The notes beneath the pieces were generated by a model. It saw nothing but the letters and a program-made list of their open reading frames with translations, searched no databases and was not told where the DNA came from. The position numbers were made by a program, and so were the translations under genes. Shown piece by piece: positions 43,659 through 52,679 of a stretch of DNA of 64,000 nucleotides (within the stretch, counting starts at the first letter, position 1; the number at the start of each line of letters is the position of its first letter). Origin of the DNA: Terriglobia bacterium (GTDB lineage Bacteria; Acidobacteriota; Terriglobia; Terriglobales; Acidobacteriaceae). Where the stretch lies: positions 124,001 to 188,000 of the forward strand of contig JAIQGE010000006.1 in the NCBI GenBank assembly GCA_020072815.1, given 5' to 3'.

Positions 43659-45443
43659 ATGACTACCTCCAACGATCTCAAAGAAATGGTGCGGCAACAG
43701 GCGGACATCGTTCGCGTGGTGGGCGAGTACATCAAGCTCAAGAAGAGCGGCGCGCAGAACTATACCGGCATCTGTCCCTTTCACCAGGAAAAGACGGGCT
43801 CATTTTCCGTGCACGCGACGCGGCAGTTCTATCACTGTTTTGGCTGCGGCGTATCGGGGGACGTGTTCAGCTTCGTGCAGAAGATCGAAAACATTTCTTT
43901 CCCTGAAGCTATTCGGGTCGTCGCCGAGAAGTGCGGCATCAAGCTGCCCAAGTTTGAGTATTCGTCACCGCAGGAAGCCGAGCAGGCCCGGCATCGCGGA
44001 CAACTCATGGAGATGCATGAGCGCGCTTGCGCATTCTTTGAAGAGCAGTTGCGGAAACCCGAAGGAGCGCATGCCCGCCAGTATCTGAGCACGCGCGGGC
44101 TGAGCGAAGAGACCATCCGCGAATTCCGCATCGGCTTTGCGCCCGACTCAGGTTTCCTGCTGCGCGACCGCCTCAAAGCCGACTACAGCGAGCCGCTGCT
44201 TCGCGAATCTGGGTTGTTTTCCTGGAAAGAAGGCTCGGACGCGGGAAACATTTACTCCAAGTTTCGCAACCGCATCATGTTTCCTATCGCCCAAGAAAAT
44301 GGCCGGGTCATCGCCTTCACCGGGCGCACGCTGGCCACCGACGAAAAGGCCGGGCCCAAGTATCTGAACTCGCCGGAAACCGCCATCTATTCCAAGTCGC
44401 GCGTGCTGTTCAACCTGGACAAAGCCAAAGAGGCCATCCGCAAACTGACCTACGCCATCATCGTGGAAGGCCAGATGGACTGCATCTCCGTATACGCCGC
44501 CGGCTTTCACAACGTGGTCGCCAGTTCGGGGACGGCGTTTTCTGAGGCCCAGGTCCGCCTCCTGGCGCGTTTCAGCAAAGATATTGTCGTCAACTTTGAT
44601 CCGGACACCGCCGGGGCCACCGCCACTGACCGTTCGCTCGGCATGCTGCTGGCCGAAGAGTTCCATATCAAGGTCCTGCGCCTCGAAGCCGGCTTTGATC
44701 CTGATCTTTTCATCCGCAAGCACGGCGCCGCCGCGTACGCCAAGGCTCTCAAGGAAAAGTCGCTCGACTACTTTGACTACCTGGTGGACCGCGCCATGCA
44801 CATGTTCCCGGTGCGCACGCCGGAAGGCAAAAAGAACGCGGTGAACTATCTGTTGCCGCACATCCATCGCGTGAGCAGCCGCATTGTCCGCGAGAGCTTG
44901 GCCAGCGACATCGCGCAAAAACTGGGAATTGATTCCGGAGTGATGCGGCAGGAGTTCAAGACCGCCGCCACCCAGCGAGCAAACCGGGAAATGCCGGCGA
45001 GCACCGCTCCGCACCTCACCTCGTCGGAGAAAGTACTGATTCGCGCGGCGTCGGCCACCGCGGCAGATGAGCGTTCCATGCGTAGCGCGGTCCTGCGCGC
45101 TCTGGCGGAAGAGCGGCTGCATGAAGGACTGAGTAGTGAAGTCCTGCTGCAACATCTGCTGGAAGCCGGCGAAGAAGTGGACGATCCTATGCAATTGCCG
45201 CTGGAAGAGCCGGAGCGCAAGCTGCTCGCCGCCGTGGTGATGACCGAGCACGAGCCTCTCACCACTGAATTGCTGGAAGGCGCGTTGGACGGTTTGCGCC
45301 ACCGCATCCAGATCTTCCGCCGTGAACGCGAGATCAAATGGGGAATCGTGGACGCCGAGAAACGCAATGACGCTGCTACGCTGGTCCGTCTAAAGCAGGA
45401 GAAGCTGGAACTGGACCGTAAGCTGGCGGCCGCCCAGAACTAG
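43659..45443 (+). CDS. dnaG: DNA primase
   Basis: The 594-residue primase makes RNA primers for replication. It has the N-terminal zinc finger (CPFHQEKTGSFSV with HCFGC, residues about 39-65), the catalytic core (FRIGFAPDSG, GRVIAFTGRTL, the Toprim motif YAIIVEGQMDCISVY near 269 and VVNFDPDTAGATATDRSL) and a C-terminal helicase-interacting domain. The second position of the zinc motif follows the standard C-x2-H. It is transcribed toward rpoD with one small gene between, as in macromolecular-synthesis operons, but rpsU is missing. Confidence 0.96.
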   Translation: MTTSNDLKEMVRQQADIVRVVGEYIKLKKSGAQNYTGICPFHQEKTGSFSVHATRQFYHCFGCGVSGDVFSFVQKIENISFPEAIRVVAEKCGIKLPKFEYSSPQEAEQARHRGQLMEMHERACAFFEEQLRKPEGAHARQYLSTRGLSEETIREFRIGFAPDSGFLLRDRLKADYSEPLLRESGLFSWKEGSDAGNIYSKFRNRIMFPIAQENGRVIAFTGRTLATDEKAGPKYLNSPETAIYSKSRVLFNLDKAKEAIRKLTYAIIVEGQMDCISVYAAGFHNVVASSGTAFSEAQVRLLARFSKDIVVNFDPDTAGATATDRSLGMLLAEEFHIKVLRLEAGFDPDLFIRKHGAAAYAKALKEKSLDYFDYLVDRAMHMFPVRTPEGKKNAVNYLLPHIHRVSSRIVRESLASDIAQKLGIDSGVMRQEFKTAATQRANREMPASTAPHLTSSEKVLIRAASATAADERSMRSAVLRALAEERLHEGLSSEVLLQHLLEAGEEVDDPMQLPLEEPERKLLAAVVMTEHEPLTTELLEGALDGLRHRIQIFRREREIKWGIVDAEKRNDAATLVRLKQEKLELDRKLAAAQN

Positions 45444-45534
45444 ACGGTTTCCCAGTTGCTGCATCCTGCCAAGACACGTAACAGGACCCGCCTGCTGGGC
45501 ACGAGCATGCATCATAACCATCTGAGGTCTTCAC

Positions 45535-45795
45535 ATGACCGCCGATCAATCCCCTCTTCGCTGGCTTTGGCACTTTTGCGGAGCTCTAGCCGCGCTGTAT
45601 GTTGTTGATTTCTGGGCGTCAGTGTTGGCGCCCCAAGTTGCCTGGTTGAAGACCCACGAAGCTGTCCTCATCTGCGGCGTGGTGGCCTTTGGTCTTTCAC
45701 TTCTGGCCGGCTGGCGAGCGTCACGGACCTGGTTTTTCGCCACGGCCGCAGCGGGTCTTACGGTAATCTTCGCCATGTATGCCGCATCGGTTTAG
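45535..45795 (+). CDS. Small membrane protein (86 aa)
   Basis: The product has three hydrophobic segments (LWHFCGALAALYVVDFWASV, VLICGVVAFGLSLLAGW and FFATAAAGLTVIFAMYAASV) joined by short loops. I recognise no family. It lies between dnaG and rpoD on the same strand. No strong Shine-Dalgarno is seen before ATG 45535; expression is inferred from the coherent hydrophobic pattern. Confidence 0.6.
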   Translation: MTADQSPLRWLWHFCGALAALYVVDFWASVLAPQVAWLKTHEAVLICGVVAFGLSLLAGWRASRTWFFATAAAGLTVIFAMYAASV

Positions 45796-46022
45796 GGTAT
45801 GCCGCCATCTAATAAATAGGTAATATATCCCCTTTGTTTTGAGCAGGGTTGGCTGGCCGCCTATCTTTTTTTCTTGACGCACCGTGTGCTAAAATTTTTA
45901 GCCTCGGGTTTTGCGCGCTTTCCAGCCTACATCCCGCACGCTTACACGCTTTGGGGATACGAGCGGACAACCCGGTATTGCCTTGAAAACTTGGCTGTGA
46001 CACTTACAAAGAGGATTGTGGT

Positions 46023-47711
46023 TTGGCTCTAGACGACAAATTCGAAGACATAAAAAAACTGATTGATGCAGGCAAAGAAAAGGGATATCTCACCTATGAC
46101 CAGGTCAATGACCTCATTCCCGGTGATGTCCACTCTCCAGACGATCTGGACGACCTGCTTACCACCATTGGCACGCAAGGCATAGATGTACTCGATTCGA
46201 CCAAGGGCCTTCCTTCCGAACAGAAGTTTGAAGATCTGGAAGAAGGCGAAGACGTAGAACTTGACCTGACCCCGGGCACGATGGAGAAAACCAACGACCC
46301 GGTGCGCATGTACCTGCGCGAGATGGGCACCGTCCCGTTGCTCACCCGCGAAGGCGAAGTGGAAATTGCCAAGCGCATTGAGCGCGGGCAACTGCGCGTG
46401 CTGAAAGCGCTGTCACGCTCTCCCATTGTGATCAAAGAAATCCTGGCCCTGGGCGAGGACCTCAAACGCGGCGTCCGCTCCATCAAGGAGCTGGTGGCCT
46501 TCGACGAAGAGGAGATCACGGAAGAGATAGTGCAGGCGCGCCTGAAGAACTTCGTCGGCAAGATTGACGACGTCTCCAAGCACTACAAAAAAGTCCAGCA
46601 GGTGGAAGAAAAGCTGGCCAACCTGGCGCAGAAAAAGAAGCCGCGCGAACACCGCCGCGCGCGCTGGGCGCTGGGCCGGGCCCAGGTGCAGGTTTCCACC
46701 GGTATCCGCAACCTCAAGTTCACCACGCCGGAGCGCAAGCGGCTCATTGACCGGGTGAACAAGACGGTTGAGTCCATGCGCGCGCTGGAACGCCAGATCA
46801 ACAATCTGGAAAAGAAGATTGAAGCCACGCGCGTGGAAGAAACCCGGCGCGAGTACCGCCGCATCCAGCGTTCCCACCGCATTGACCTGGAAAAGCAGGA
46901 ACGCGATACCGGCGTCACCTACCAGGAGCTGCGGCGCACGCAGCGGGAAATCATCCAGGGCGACGTAGACGCGGAAGCCGCCAAGCGTGAGCTGATTGAA
47001 GCCAACCTGCGCCTGGTGGTCTCCATCGCCAAGAAGTACACCAACCGCGGACTGCAGTTCCTGGACCTGATCCAGGAAGGGAACATCGGCCTGATGAAAG
47101 CCGTGGACAAGTTCGAGTACCGCCGCGGCTACAAGTTCTCCACCTACGCCACGTGGTGGATCCGCCAAGCCATCACTCGCGCCATCGCCGACCAGGCCCG
47201 CACCATTCGCATTCCGGTGCACATGATTGAGACCATCAACAAGCTGATCCGCACCTCACGTCAACTGGTGCAGGAACTGGGGCGCGAGCCCACGTCGGAA
47301 GAGATAGCCAAGCGCATGGATATTCCCGTGGCCAAGGTCCGCAAGGTCTTGAAGATTGCACAGGAGCCCATCTCGCTGGAGACGCCCATTGGCGAGGAAG
47401 AAGATTCGCATCTGGGCGACTTCATTGAAGACCGCAGCATGGTCTCGCCCGCCGAAGCGGTGATCAACGTGAACCTGAAAGACCAGACCTCGCAGGTGCT
47501 GCGCACGCTCACGCCGCGCGAAGAAAAAGTCATCAAGATGCGTTTTGGTCTGGAAGACGGCTCCGAGCACACGCTGGAAGAAGTCGGTCAGTCGTTTGCG
47601 GTCACCCGCGAACGCATCCGCCAGATAGAAGCCAAGGCGTTGCGCAAACTGCGGCACCCTTCGCGCTCGCGCAAGTTGAAGGCGTTCATGGATGGGATTC
47701 GCGAAGCGTAA
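46023..47711 (+). CDS. rpoD: Primary RNA polymerase sigma factor (sigma70)
   Basis: The 562-residue protein is the housekeeping sigma factor. Region 1.1 is at residues about 1-60 ([20 protein letters not shown]), region 1.2 at [20 protein letters not shown], and a long helical non-conserved region follows (about 130-315). Region 2 is [20 protein letters not shown] through [15 protein letters not shown], region 3 is [15 protein letters not shown], and region 4 carries the -35 recognition helix [20 protein letters not shown]. The start is TTG 46023, set by AAGAGGA 8-10 bases upstream. It follows dnaG, the usual partner in this conserved cluster, and is followed by a terminator. Confidence 0.96.
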   Translation: MALDDKFEDIKKLIDAGKEKGYLTYDQVNDLIPGDVHSPDDLDDLLTTIGTQGIDVLDSTKGLPSEQKFEDLEEGEDVELDLTPGTMEKTNDPVRMYLREMGTVPLLTREGEVEIAKRIERGQLRVLKALSRSPIVIKEILALGEDLKRGVRSIKELVAFDEEEITEEIVQARLKNFVGKIDDVSKHYKKVQQVEEKLANLAQKKKPREHRRARWALGRAQVQVSTGIRNLKFTTPERKRLIDRVNKTVESMRALERQINNLEKKIEATRVEETRREYRRIQRSHRIDLEKQERDTGVTYQELRRTQREIIQGDVDAEAAKRELIEANLRLVVSIAKKYTNRGLQFLDLIQEGNIGLMKAVDKFEYRRGYKFSTYATWWIRQAITRAIADQARTIRIPVHMIETINKLIRTSRQLVQELGREPTSEEIAKRMDIPVAKVRKVLKIAQEPISLETPIGEEEDSHLGDFIEDRSMVSPAEAVINVNLKDQTSQVLRTLTPREEKVIKMRFGLEDGSEHTLEEVGQSFAVTRERIRQIEAKALRKLRHPSRSRKLKAFMDGIREA

Positions 47712-47767
47712 AGGCGATTTGAACCACTGATCTACACAGATCAAACGCAGATCTGAAGGCGCTACTG

Positions 47768-47785
47768 AAAGGCGGCGCCTTTTTT
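47768..47785 (+). terminator. Intrinsic terminator after rpoD
   Basis: AAAGGC-GGC-GCCTTT followed by TTT. A 6-bp stem with a 3-base loop and a U tract, 57 bp after the rpoD stop codon. A ccactgatctacacagat repeat unit lies between (47723-47741). Confidence 0.75.
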
Positions 47786-47846
47786 GTATCAATCAGTGCT
47801 ATCAATGAAAATCAGTCGTAACAACTTCAAAGGGTGCACCACTCTC

Positions 47847-48182
47847 ATGAAACCAACTGCGCTTCTGGGCGCCTTTGTCGCCCTGGTGTCGTTCGCGCTC
47901 CTGCTGGTGGCGCGTGTCCAACTGGGGAAGGCCTTCTCCGTGACTCCGCAGGCCAAAGGGCTGGTCACCACCGGCCTTTATTCGCGCATCCGTAATCCGA
48001 TGTACGTGTTTCTTGACCTTACTCTCATGGGCGTGGCGTTGGCCACGGGTTGGTGGTATCCGCTTGTGCCCCTGGTCATTCTGGTTCCCCTCCAGATCAT
48101 GAATGCCGGACGGGAAGCCAAAGTGCTGTCTGAAAAATTCGGCGCAAAGTACGCGGAATACCGGCGAGGGACCTGGTTCTGA
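47847..48182 (+). CDS. ICMT/PEMT-type membrane methyltransferase
   Basis: The 111-residue membrane protein has three helices and the C-terminal signature of isoprenylcysteine/phospholipid methyltransferases: GLYSRIRNPMYVFLDLTLMG, then EAKVLSEKFGAKYAEYRRGTW. This signature binds S-adenosylmethionine. It is shorter than typical members, lacking N-terminal helices. ATG 47847 was chosen because the upstream part of the frame is repeat DNA. Substrate unknown. Confidence 0.85.
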   Translation: MKPTALLGAFVALVSFALLLVARVQLGKAFSVTPQAKGLVTTGLYSRIRNPMYVFLDLTLMGVALATGWWYPLVPLVILVPLQIMNAGREAKVLSEKFGAKYAEYRRGTWF

Positions 48183-48201
48183 TGGCAGACCTGACAATTG
48201 G

Positions 48202-48627
48202 TCAGGCCATTGTTGTCCGCAGCTCTTTTGCGGCGCTGGCGCTTTCCGCTGTGCTGCTTTCTCTGATCTCGGTCAGCTTGGCCAGCACAAAAGCGGCGAC
48301 CGCCAGTTCCAGATCGCGGACGGCAACGTCAAAGAACTGACCCGTGGTGACCAGCGCCACGGCAATGCAAACCAGCCAGGCTGCGGCCACGTAAGCTCCC
48401 AGCCGGGTTGCTTTGGTCAAGATGGCCAGGCCCACAATGATTTCAATCACGCCCACAATGTGCATGAAGGTGGTCGCGCTGAAGGGAAGCACTCTCTGCA
48501 CCAGCGGACTCACGTATTGCTCCCAGTTGGTAAGCAGGTTAAGAAACTTGTCCAGCCCGGCAAGAAACGCCATCAAGCCAAGGGCAAATCTGGAAATGGT
48601 TTGCACAGTTTGTAATTTGTTCTGCAT
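48202..48627 (-). CDS. DoxX-like small membrane protein
   Basis: The 141-residue protein has four hydrophobic helices in the DoxX-like order: ISRFALGLMAFLAGLDKFLN, FMHIVGVIEIIVGLAIL, LGAYVAAAWLVCIAVALV and VRDLELAVAAFVLAKL. ATG 48627 is supported by AGAGGTGAT upstream; the frame extends further but the extension is unlikely. Function unknown. It converges with the methyltransferase gene across 19 bp. Confidence 0.8.
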   Translation of the reverse strand: MQNKLQTVQTISRFALGLMAFLAGLDKFLNLLTNWEQYVSPLVQRVLPFSATTFMHIVGVIEIIVGLAILTKATRLGAYVAAAWLVCIAVALVTTGQFFDVAVRDLELAVAAFVLAKLTEIRESSTAESASAAKELRTTMA

Positions 48628-49179
48628 CGCCGATATCACCTCTCTTGCAGGCATAGAGTGTGCAGGGCGGACGGAGGTTACAAGCTGCTGCGCCGGGCAG
48701 GAAGTCGGTTTGTAACAAGGCATTCCCTCCTAGGCGGTGGCCACAGCCTGACTCGATCCATTTAACAAATTGTCATTCCGAACCGAAGGTGAGGAATCTG
48801 CTTTCGTTGCTCGAAGCATAAACGCACTCGCTGGCATCGGCGCCGCGACTGTCACGAAGGCTGTCGCGTTACACGTAGTCCTCTCTCTCTACGTGTCGTG
48901 TCGAGCGAAGTTCCGATGCCGGATGGTGAATGAATGATGAATGATGAATGATGAGTGGCGAACGATGAATCACCATGAATACGAAATCCCCCGTCCCTGT
49001 CATGTCGAGCGAAGTTCCGAGTCCTGGCTTGCCGGGATGAGGACGGAGTCGAGACATCCCGGGAATGTTTCCGATAACCATGCAGCTTCAGGGCGTTTTC
49101 ACGAGACGGCGCCTCTAAAATGATTGTGGACCGCAGGTGCCCTCGCCTGCGCTGATGCGGTGAATTGGGTCTGCTGCCG
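48628..49179. repeat. 552-bp gap with TGTCAT/GTCGAGCGAAG repeats
   Basis: Contains attgtcattccgaaccgaag (48771-48790), gtcgtgtcgagcgaagttcc (48895-48914), a related tgtcatgtcgagcgaagttc (48999-49018) with the inverted-type ggacggagtcgagacatccc (49041-49060), a gaatgatgaat tandem (about 48930-48950), and a tgtggaccgcaggtgccctc unit (49125-49144). No gene is convincing here. Confidence 0.55.
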
Positions 49180-51072
49180 CTAGTTGCCTATCTTCCCTTC
49201 CAGCTCCGCCCACCTGGCGTACAGCTCATCCACAATTTTCTGTGCTTTTTCCAATTCCTGATGCGTCATCATCAGCTTCGCCGCGTCCGTAGCGATGGCG
49301 GAATCTTCCGCCGCGGCCTTTGCCTGCTGCAAAACACCTTCTGCATTGGCGATGCGCTGCTCCAACGTCGAGTATTCGCGTTGTTCGATGTAGGAGAGTT
49401 TTTTCTTGCCTTGCTCCGAGGGTCGCGGAGTCTCGGGCTGGCCCAGGCCCTTCTGGTTCTGTCCGCCTGGGACTACGGGATGGAGCAGGCCTTCAGGCCT
49501 GCGGCCACTGCCAGCCTTTTCCTGGGCTTTAACCCCTGAGGGCCGCTCCTCCATCCACGCTTCCCACTGCGGGTAGTCGGCAAACACCTCCGCGGCGCCG
49601 TCGCCGCTCAACCCCAGCACCACCGTGGACACGCGGTCCAGCATGTAGCGGTCATGCGTCACCAGCACCAGGGCGCCAGTAAACTCCAGCAGGCTTTCTT
49701 CCAGAATCTCCAGCGTGGGGATGTCCAGGTCGTTGGTCGGCTCATCCAGCAGCAACACGTCAGCGGGTTGCAGCATGAGCTGGGCGATCAGCACGCGCGC
49801 CCGCTCGCCGCCCGAGAGGTTCCCCACCGGCTGGTTCAACTGCTCGCTGGTAAACAGAAAGCGCGCCGCCCAACTGGCCACGTGGGTGACGCGGTCCTGG
49901 TAGACAACGCTATCACTCTCCGGCGCCAGTGCGCGGCGCAAAGTTGCGTTGGGATCAAGCTGGCGGTTCTGGTCAAAGTACACCACGCGCAGAAAATCAG
50001 CTTTCTTGATTTCGCCGGCCGTAGGTTCGATTTCACCGCGCAGCAATCGCAGCAGAGTCGTCTTGCCGCTGCCGTTCGGGCCAACCAATCCCACGCGCTT
50101 GCCGGCGGTGATCAGGAAGTTGAGGTCTTTGAACAACACGCGCCCGCCGGCTTCGACGCCGTGGCTGATTTCATAGCTGAGGTCTTTCATCTCGATCAGC
50201 CGTTTGGTCTTGCGGTCAGTGGCGGAAAAATCAATGTCCGCGGTGGCGCTGCGGGTGCGCGTGTTGAGGTCGCCCAGCTCGGCCATCAGTTCGTGGGCCT
50301 TGCCGATTCTGGCTTTCGACTTGCGCGTGCGCGCCTTGGCCCCGCGCCGCAGCCACTCAATCTCGCGATGGACCAGGTTTTCCAGAGCTTCCTGGTGCTT
50401 GGCCTGAGCGTGCAAGAACTCTTCTTTCTTTTCCAAAAACGCCGTGTAGCTTCCGGCCACGCGCAGTAGCCCGTCGGGATAAAGGCGGTTCAGTTCCACA
50501 GTCGCGGTCGCCACGTTCTCCAAAAAATAGCGATCATGGCTGACCACCACGCAGGCAAACGCCGCCGACTGCAACAACTCCTCCAGCCACTCAATGCCTT
50601 CCAGGTCCAGATGGTTGGTGGGCTCGTCCAGCAGCAGGACGTCGGGGTTCTGCACCAGCGCTTCCACAATCGCCAGCCGTTTGCGCCATCCGCCGGAAAG
50701 GGACGAGGCTAAGGCGGAAAAATCCTCAAACCCCGCGCGCCCCAGCCATTCGACTAATCGCCCTTCGCGCTCGTCGTCGGGAACGTGAGCGCGTTGCAGC
50801 GCCTTGGCGACAACCGACCGCACGCTCTCGCCCGCCGCAAACTCTGACTGTTGCTCCACGTACACCAGGCGGGTGCGCTTGCGCGTGGCCACGTCGCCGG
50901 AGTCGGGCTCTAGTTCGCCGGACAAAATCCGCAGCAGAGTGGATTTACCAGATCCGTTCGGGCCGATGACGCCGATGCGGTCCCCTTCCGCAACGGTGAA
51001 AGAGATTTCCTGGAACAACGGCAGCGCGCCAAAGCGTTTGCTGATGCGTTGTGCGTTGATGATCGGCGGCAA
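49180..51072 (-). CDS. uup: ABC-F family ATPase (Uup-like)
   Basis: The 630-residue cytoplasmic protein has two ABC ATPase domains without membrane parts. Domain 1 has GPNGSGKSTLLRIL (Walker A), the signature SSLSGGWRKRLAI and VLLLDEPTNHLD. Domain 2 has GPNGSGKTTLLRLL, NLSGGERARVLIAQL and VLLLDEPTNDLD. The C-terminal coiled coil (YSTLEQRIANAEGVLQQAKA) identifies the Uup type, which acts on ribosomes or DNA structures. A low-complexity linker (SGRRPEGLLHPVVPGG, about 530-560) precedes it and is encoded by palindromic repeat DNA. The start is TTG 51072, with GAAGGAAC upstream. Confidence 0.92.
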   Translation of the reverse strand: MPPIINAQRISKRFGALPLFQEISFTVAEGDRIGVIGPNGSGKSTLLRILSGELEPDSGDVATRKRTRLVYVEQQSEFAAGESVRSVVAKALQRAHVPDDEREGRLVEWLGRAGFEDFSALASSLSGGWRKRLAIVEALVQNPDVLLLDEPTNHLDLEGIEWLEELLQSAAFACVVVSHDRYFLENVATATVELNRLYPDGLLRVAGSYTAFLEKKEEFLHAQAKHQEALENLVHREIEWLRRGAKARTRKSKARIGKAHELMAELGDLNTRTRSATADIDFSATDRKTKRLIEMKDLSYEISHGVEAGGRVLFKDLNFLITAGKRVGLVGPNGSGKTTLLRLLRGEIEPTAGEIKKADFLRVVYFDQNRQLDPNATLRRALAPESDSVVYQDRVTHVASWAARFLFTSEQLNQPVGNLSGGERARVLIAQLMLQPADVLLLDEPTNDLDIPTLEILEESLLEFTGALVLVTHDRYMLDRVSTVVLGLSGDGAAEVFADYPQWEAWMEERPSGVKAQEKAGSGRRPEGLLHPVVPGGQNQKGLGQPETPRPSEQGKKKLSYIEQREYSTLEQRIANAEGVLQQAKAAAEDSAIATDAAKLMMTHQELEKAQKIVDELYARWAELEGKIGN

Positions 51073-51242
51073 GAGTCGGCTGGTTCCTTCAAAAATGGGC
51101 TAATTTCAGGATAGCAGACGCCGCGCTCGCGGCAGGTCGGCGCACAAATCCTGGGAAAGCGATTGAGCCTTCCGTGTCCGCCCCGCCGCTTTTTGCTCTG
51201 CTAGAATGTCGTGCTTCAATCTCACGGCCATCTGGAGGGACC

Positions 51243-52358
51243 TTGAACGACGTGTCGAAGTTTCTTTCCCGCAGGAGTTTTCTTGCCCATACTTCATGCT
51301 TTGGAGCGTATTACGCGCTGGCGCAACTGGTTCCGCTGCCCGCCCTGGCGAAGAGCCTGGGCGCCCTGAGCGCCGATTCGCGAGTCTCGCAAACGCCCAT
51401 CGTCGACAAAGGATTTGCCGCGGTGCGCAAGATCGGCAACGGTCTTTACGCCACCATCTCGGACCCATCCAAGGGCCCGACTACGATCAGCAACGGCGGA
51501 TTTCTGGTGGGCAAAGACGCGGCCCTGCTGATTGAAGGGTTCACCACCGCGGGCGGCGCGGCTTTCCAGATGGACGCTCTGCGCATGGTCAGCCAGGTCC
51601 CGGTCAAAGGCGCGCTGGATACGCACTATCACTTTGATCACTCCATGGGAAACGCGTATTACGGCGCCAACGGGGTGCCGCTGTGGGCGCACGCCACGGC
51701 CGCCAAGCGGATAGTGGAGAATTACTCGCCGCTCCAGGGCGCGGACAAGAACGCGGTGCTCGCGCCGTTTGAAAAAGCGGTGAAAGACGCCAAGAACGAT
51801 ACGGAAAGGGCCCACGCGCAGAGCGACCTGAACGCCATCACCACGGTGTTCCAGATTTCGAACGCCACCGTGCTGGCGCTGCCCAACCATCCCCTTGATC
51901 CCACCAAGCCAACCACCGTGGACCTGGGCGGGCTCACCGCGGTGATCGAGCACTATCCAGGACACTCCGGCACGGACATGATCGTCCGCGTGCCCGAGCA
52001 GAACGTGGTCTACACCGGCGACCTGCTGTTCAGCGGATGGTACCCGGTGTGCTTTGATGAGAAGGCCACCATCTCCGGATGGCGCGCCACGCTGGCCAAA
52101 TTCGCCGCCATGGACAAAGAAACGCTCTTCGTCCCCGGCCACGGGCAGCTTTGCGGACAGGAGGGCATCGCCAGCCTGCGCGAAGTCTTCGACGATATCT
52201 CCGCGCAAGCCGAGAAGATGTTCAAAGCCGGCGTCCCGGTGGCGGAAGCGCAGCAGCGCTATGTGGTGCCGGACAAGTTCAAAAACTTCCCGGTATTTGC
52301 CTGGGGCTTCACCATCGCGCCGGCCATCGCCAAGTTGTACGGAGAGTGGGGAAAGTAA
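51243..52358 (+). CDS. Exported metallo-beta-lactamase-fold hydrolase
   Basis: The protein (about 371 aa) has a twin-arginine signal (SRRSFLAHTSCFGAYYALAQ). The MBL domain has the metal motif DTHYHFDHSMGN (H-x-H-x-D-H, near residue 126), PGHSGTDMI and GDLLFSGW for the next ligands, and VPGHG for the last His. It looks like the SoxH/quinohemoprotein-amine-type clade of MBL proteins, whose substrates are mostly unknown. TTG 51243 follows GGAGGGA closely; GTG 51252 is an alternative. An upstream in-frame extension to 51174 lacks a ribosome-binding site. Confidence 0.9.
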   Translation: MNDVSKFLSRRSFLAHTSCFGAYYALAQLVPLPALAKSLGALSADSRVSQTPIVDKGFAAVRKIGNGLYATISDPSKGPTTISNGGFLVGKDAALLIEGFTTAGGAAFQMDALRMVSQVPVKGALDTHYHFDHSMGNAYYGANGVPLWAHATAAKRIVENYSPLQGADKNAVLAPFEKAVKDAKNDTERAHAQSDLNAITTVFQISNATVLALPNHPLDPTKPTTVDLGGLTAVIEHYPGHSGTDMIVRVPEQNVVYTGDLLFSGWYPVCFDEKATISGWRATLAKFAAMDKETLFVPGHGQLCGQEGIASLREVFDDISAQAEKMFKAGVPVAEAQQRYVVPDKFKNFPVFAWGFTIAPAIAKLYGEWGK

Positions 52359-52679
52359 AGGTGCGTCGTCCGGCTGGTCTCACGCGCCGGTTTTGATATT
52401 CGGGCGGTTGCTTTTCATCCCGCCCGGAGCGTCAACTCCGGCGCTGTTTCTTTTTGCCGGGCGAACGCCTGCAGCGCGAGCGCTTCGTCGTCGAAGACGT
52501 CGCACACGGTCATCAGAGCGTTCGGAAGAATCGCTCGGAAGAAAGAAGAACCATCCCCGCCCACCGCCGGCCCTCTCCCGCCTGTGCGCCAGCATGCACA
52601 ACCCCAAATGCTATAGAATCCCCGCGAATCTTTCGTCCTGGCCCGCATGGCTGGTTGACATGAAGGAAGTGGAGGCATC
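52359..52679. other. 321-bp gap
   Basis: No gene, terminator or clear repeat is evident. A 75-codon minus-strand frame (52380-52607) is low-complexity (DSSERSDDRVRRLRRRSA) and has no ribosome-binding site, so I do not call it. Confidence 0.4.

Noticed and set aside
44148-45302. 384-codon minus-strand frame
   Set aside because: Antisense to dnaG, low-information composition typical of shadows in GC-rich DNA.
45874-45902. Possible rpoD promoter with TTGACG and taaaat
   Set aside because: The two hexamers are only 10 bp apart, and no acceptable -10 box lies at 16-18 bp from TTGACG.
52380-52607. 75-codon minus-strand frame in the MBL/propeller gap
   Set aside because: Low-complexity Ser/Arg sequence with no ribosome-binding site and no recognisable domain.
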